Below, one piece after another: positions 6,162-8,494 of a stretch of 8,494 bases of DNA (the first letter of the stretch is position 1; the number at the start of each line of letters is the position of its first letter). Source of the DNA: an uncultured bacterium (GTDB lineage: Bacteria; Bacillota; Clostridia; Oscillospirales; Oscillospiraceae); contig CANASS010000066.1 in NCBI GenBank assembly GCA_947364395.1, positions 1 through 8,494 on the forward strand. Reading direction: 5' to 3'. The position numbers and the translations under genes were made by a program. The notes beneath the pieces are model-generated. The model searched no databases. It was not told the DNA's origin and worked only from the letters and a program-made list of their open reading frames with translations.

Positions 6162-6218
6162 AGGGAACGCTGAATAGTTGACATAATGCGAGGGCGTTCG
6201 ACGGGCCCTCTGACCATG

Positions 6219-6224
6219 AAAGGA
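6219..6224 (+). promoter_or_regulatory. Ribosome binding site fixing the LCP-protein start
   Basis: AAAGGA ends eight bases before ATG 6233. Its last base is the first base of the in-frame ATG at 6224, so that earlier ATG cannot be served by this site; 6233 is the better start. Confidence 0.7.
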
Positions 6225-6232
6225 TGCGTCTC

Positions 6233-7249
6233 ATGAGCGGATCTCCCAAGCGGGCGGCAAAGCGCCGCCCCTCCTTCCTCGTCCGGCTGGCCAAGGGCCT
6301 GTACATCACGCTGTTTATCCTCTCGCTCATCGTGGTGGCCGGTTACGCCGCCCTGAATATTTTCGCCCCCAAGCCCACGGTGGACGGACAGGTCACCATC
6401 CCTCCAAAAACGGAAAATTCCGCCCCGCTCCCCACCGCCACGGACGGCCTGCCCGCCTCGGCCGCCCCCGACAGCCTGGTGCTCAATCGCCGTGACAACG
6501 TGTTCACCTGCCTGATGCTGGGAGTGGCCGACATAGGCGGCAGCGATACCATCATGCTGGGCGTGTTCGATACCCAGGCCAAAAAGGCCTCCCTCATCTC
6601 CATCCCCCGCGACACGGTGGTGCGCCGCAACGGCAAGTATCAGAAAATCAACGCCACCTACGCCGGAGGCCCGGAGGCGGTGGCGGAGGCGGTCCACGAC
6701 CTGCTGGGCGTTCCGGTGGACTACTGGGTATCGGTGAACCTGAAGGCCTTTTCCTCCATCGTGGATCAGATCGGCGGGGTTTATTTTAATGTGCCGGTGG
6801 ATATGGACTACGAGGACCCCTACCAGGACCTGTACATCCACATACCCGCGGGCTACCAGCTGCTCAACGGCAAAAAGGCCGAGGGCGTCATGCGCTGCCG
6901 CAGCTGCTACGTCAACGCCGACATCGGCCGCACCGCCACCCAGCGGGCTTTCCTCACCGCCCTGGCCAAGCAGACCATCACCCCGTCCAATGCGGGGAAT
7001 GTCACCGCCCTCATCAACACCTTCAGCCAGTACGTCCGCACCAACATGCCCCTGAAGGACATGGTGTGGTTCGGCACCCAGGCCATCGGAATGAATCTGG
7101 ACACGGCGCTGACCACCGGCTCTCTGGAGGGCGAGTGGATCTCTCCCTACTGGCACCTGGACGATAAGGCGGTGCTGGAGATGGTGAACAGCCTGGGCAT
7201 CTACCAGGAGCAGGTCCCCGCCCGGGCGCTGCACATCGTGCACCCTTAA
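6233..7249 (+). CDS. LytR-CpsA-Psr (LCP) family protein, cell-wall glycopolymer transferase, 338 aa
   Basis: A short basic cytoplasmic N-terminus (KRAAKRR) precedes one membrane anchor (about 23-43), then a Pro/Thr/Ala-rich stalk to about residue 85 and a full extracellular LCP domain. Family blocks seen: SDTIMLGVFD (104-113), LISIPRDTVV (121-130) with the conserved R126-D127, KINATYAGG (138-146), LLGVPVDYWVSV (157-168), IVDQIGGVYFNVP (176-188), LLNGKKAEGVMRCR (210-223) and DIGRTATQR (230-238). The conserved Arg and Asp residues used to bind the polyprenyl pyrophosphate are kept. LCP enzymes move teichoic-acid-like or capsular polymers from a lipid carrier to peptidoglycan; the polymer here is unknown. 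Start 6233 follows AAAGGA by eight bases; an ATG nine bases upstream is possible but poorly placed. The gene is monocistronic, divergent from the importer and closed by a strong terminator. Confidence 0.93.
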   Translation: MSGSPKRAAKRRPSFLVRLAKGLYITLFILSLIVVAGYAALNIFAPKPTVDGQVTIPPKTENSAPLPTATDGLPASAAPDSLVLNRRDNVFTCLMLGVADIGGSDTIMLGVFDTQAKKASLISIPRDTVVRRNGKYQKINATYAGGPEAVAEAVHDLLGVPVDYWVSVNLKAFSSIVDQIGGVYFNVPVDMDYEDPYQDLYIHIPAGYQLLNGKKAEGVMRCRSCYVNADIGRTATQRAFLTALAKQTITPSNAGNVTALINTFSQYVRTNMPLKDMVWFGTQAIGMNLDTALTTGSLEGEWISPYWHLDDKAVLEMVNSLGIYQEQVPARALHIVHP

Positions 7250-7261
7250 CCTCCCACCCAT

Positions 7262-7302
7262 AAAAACAGCCGCGCGGCAGACCTGCCGCGCGGCTGTTTT
7301 TT
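7262..7302. terminator. Strong bidirectional intrinsic terminator
   Basis: An 18-bp perfect stem pairs 7262-7279 with 7284-7301 around GACC. The GC-rich core (CAGCCGCGCGGCA) is flanked by A5 on one side and T6 on the other. It therefore works for the LCP gene (stop at 7249, plus strand) and for secG (stop at 7323-7325, minus strand). Confidence 0.95.
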
Positions 7303-7322
7303 CATTGAAAGCGGGTTCCGGC

Positions 7323-7577
7323 TCAGGCCGCGGCGCCGCCGGGCACCAGGCAGAGCACCAGGGTGAGCACCATGAACACAATGGCCACCCATTTGGTCAT
7401 CTTGGCCAGACGGGCATCGGCGGTCTTTGCCTTGTTCTTGGACAGGAAGGTGTCCGCGCCGCCGGCGATGGCGCCGGACAGGCCCGCGCTCTTGCCGGAC
7501 TGGAGCATCACCACGGCGATGAGAACCAGGGACACGACGAAATAGATAACGGACAGAATGATCTGGGGAGTGGACAT
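7323..7577 (-). CDS. secG: Preprotein translocase subunit SecG, 84 aa
   Basis: The protein shows the SecG plan: a first membrane helix (about 6-25), the family motif VMLQSGKSAGLSGAIAGGAD (23-42) followed by TFLSKNKAK, then a second helix (about 64-80). Length is normal for the family. SecG sits in the inner membrane with SecY and SecE and assists SecA-driven protein export. ATG 7575-7577 is preceded by GAAAGGA at a long spacing of about 11 bases, so translation may be modest. Its own promoter lies about 65 bases upstream, and the gene ends before the shared terminator at 7262-7302. Confidence 0.95.
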   Translation of the reverse strand: MSTPQIILSVIYFVVSLVLIAVVMLQSGKSAGLSGAIAGGADTFLSKNKAKTADARLAKMTKWVAIVFMVLTLVLCLVPGGAAA

Positions 7578-7641
7578 TTTGACTCAAATCCTTTCGGTGA
7601 TAACATCATATCAGTGAGCTTGGCCCACACAGATACCAGAT

Positions 7642-7670
7642 ATGATACCACATGCCGGCCGAGATTGCAA
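7642..7670 (-). promoter_or_regulatory. Sigma-A-type promoter of secG
   Basis: On the minus strand TTGCAA (7665-7670) is followed after 17 bases by TATCAT (7642-7647, five of six -10 bases). The predicted start is near 7635, about 58 bases before the secG ATG. The -35 box lies only 18 bases after the leuS stop, and no convincing terminator hairpin is seen between them, so some leuS read-through into secG is likely. Confidence 0.65.
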
Positions 7671-7688
7671 GGGCTTTTTTCCAGGGGC

Positions 7689-8494
7689 TCAGCAGGGCTT
7701 CACAATCAGGTTCACCAGCCGCCCCGGCACAACCACGGTCTTGACCAGCGCCATGCCGCCGGTGAACTTTTGCACCTTGGGGTCCGCCTGGGCGGCGGCC
7801 ACAATGGCGTCGTTGTCCGCGCCGGCTGGGACAACGATGTTGGCCCGCACCTTGCCGTTGACCTGGACCGCCATCTGCACGGTGTCGGCCACCGTCTTGC
7901 TCTCGTCATAAACAGGCCAGGGCTGCTGGCACACGAAGCCCTGGGCGGAAAAGCCCAGCATCTCCCACAGCTCCTCCGCCACATGGGGGGCGAAGGGGGA
8001 CAGCAGGGTGACCAGGGTTTTCATGTCCCCCTTGGAGCAGCCGTTTTTCTGGAAGTCGCCCACCAGGGTCATCATGGCGGCGATGGCGGTGTTGAACTTC
8101 ATGGACTCGATGTCGTCCGCCACCTTCTTGATGGTCTTGTGGACGGCCGCCTCGTTGGCTTTGGTATACTCCAGGTTGTCCGAGCAGCTCTCCGCCAGAT
8201 TCCACACCTTGTCCAGGAACCGCTTGCAGCCCTTGACGGCGTTGTCCGACCACACGGCGGCCTGCTCGAAATCGCCGATGAACATGGTGTACAGCCGCAG
8301 GGTGTCCGCGCCGTAGGCAGCCACGATGTCGTTGGGGTTGACCACGTTGCCCCGGGACTTGGACATCTTCTCGCCGCCCTCGCCCAGAATCATGCCGTGG
8401 CTGGTGCGCTTCTGGTAGGGCTCCTTGGTGGGCACCACCCCGATGTCGTAGAGGAACTTGTGCCAGAACCGGGAGTAGAGCAGGTGGAGGGTGG
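7689..8494 (-). CDS. leuS: Leucyl-tRNA synthetase, C-terminal part (5' end outside window)
   Basis: The frame is open from the window edge to TGA 7689-7691, giving 267 visible residues. It begins in the catalytic core at HLLYSRFWHKFLYD, then VVPTKEPYQKRTSHGMI and the class I signature KMSKSRGN (KMSKS at 8355-8369) that binds ATP during leucine activation. The all-helical anticodon-binding domain follows (YGADTLRLYTMFIGDF to SPFAPHVAEELWEMLG). The C-terminal domain VQVNGKVRANIVVPAGADND ... GRLVNLIVK, which contacts the tRNA elbow, completes it. No start is visible; a GTG at 8436-8438 reads as an internal Val inside the conserved core and must not be taken as a start. The protein is cytoplasmic and essential, and no anomaly was seen. 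Confidence 0.97.
   Translation of the reverse strand, partial: TLHLLYSRFWHKFLYDIGVVPTKEPYQKRTSHGMILGEGGEKMSKSRGNVVNPNDIVAAYGADTLRLYTMFIGDFEQAAVWSDNAVKGCKRFLDKVWNLAESCSDNLEYTKANEAAVHKTIKKVADDIESMKFNTAIAAMMTLVGDFQKNGCSKGDMKTLVTLLSPFAPHVAEELWEMLGFSAQGFVCQQPWPVYDESKTVADTVQMAVQVNGKVRANIVVPAGADNDAIVAAAQADPKVQKFTGGMALVKTVVVPGRLVNLIVKPC

Noticed and set aside
6178..6183. Perfect TTGACA as a -35 box for the LCP gene
   Set aside because: At 16-18 bases downstream the sequence is GC-rich (around ACGGGC) with no -10-like hexamer; 6133-6161 is a better candidate.
6155..7381. Minus-strand open frame (408 aa) opposite the LCP gene
   Set aside because: Runs through the strong terminator and across two real genes; no family signal.
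8436..8438. GTG as the start of a short leuS-like gene
   Set aside because: The frame continues upstream to the window edge with conserved LeuRS sequence, so this GTG is an internal Val codon.

Overview
The window is high-GC DNA with compact Firmicutes-type gene signals: strong AAGGAG-like ribosome binding sites, sigma-A-type promoters, a lipobox lipoprotein and a LytR-CpsA-Psr protein. Codon use is strongly G/C at third positions. This fits a GC-rich Clostridia member of the Oscillospiraceae type (Flavonifractor/Lawsonibacter-like). That placement is inferred from protein style and base composition; no database search was possible.

Layout. (1) 1-205: 3' end of an RlmB-type 23S rRNA 2'-O-methyltransferase, followed at once by a perfect 16-bp inverted repeat. 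(2) 318-3081, plus strand: a two-gene unit. The first gene encodes a 703-aa membrane protein with the overall build of a P1B-type ATPase but with every catalytic motif degenerate or missing. The second encodes a 213-aa soluble protein of unknown function. (3) 3114-5988, minus strand: a NitT/TauT-type ABC importer in the order binding lipoprotein, permease, ATPase. It converges on unit 2 at a shared hairpin terminator. A strong promoter (TTGACA, 17 bp, TAAAAT) drives it. A 4-copy tandem array of ~109-bp structured repeats separates the binding-protein gene from the permease gene. (4) 6233-7249, plus strand: an LCP-family cell-wall glycopolymer ligase, divergent from the importer and ending at a textbook bidirectional terminator. 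(5) 7323-8494, minus strand: secG with its own promoter, preceded by the 3' part of leuS.

How the parts relate. RlmB, LeuS and SecG are housekeeping (ribosome maturation, tRNA charging, protein export) and LCP works on the envelope. The importer is a complete three-component uptake system whose substrate cannot be read from sequence. The two most unusual items are the catalytically degenerate P-type-ATPase-like protein with its unknown partner, and the structured repeat array inside the importer operon. In the array, base pairing is kept by G-T wobbles and one compensatory change, which suggests selection on a folded RNA or DNA form.
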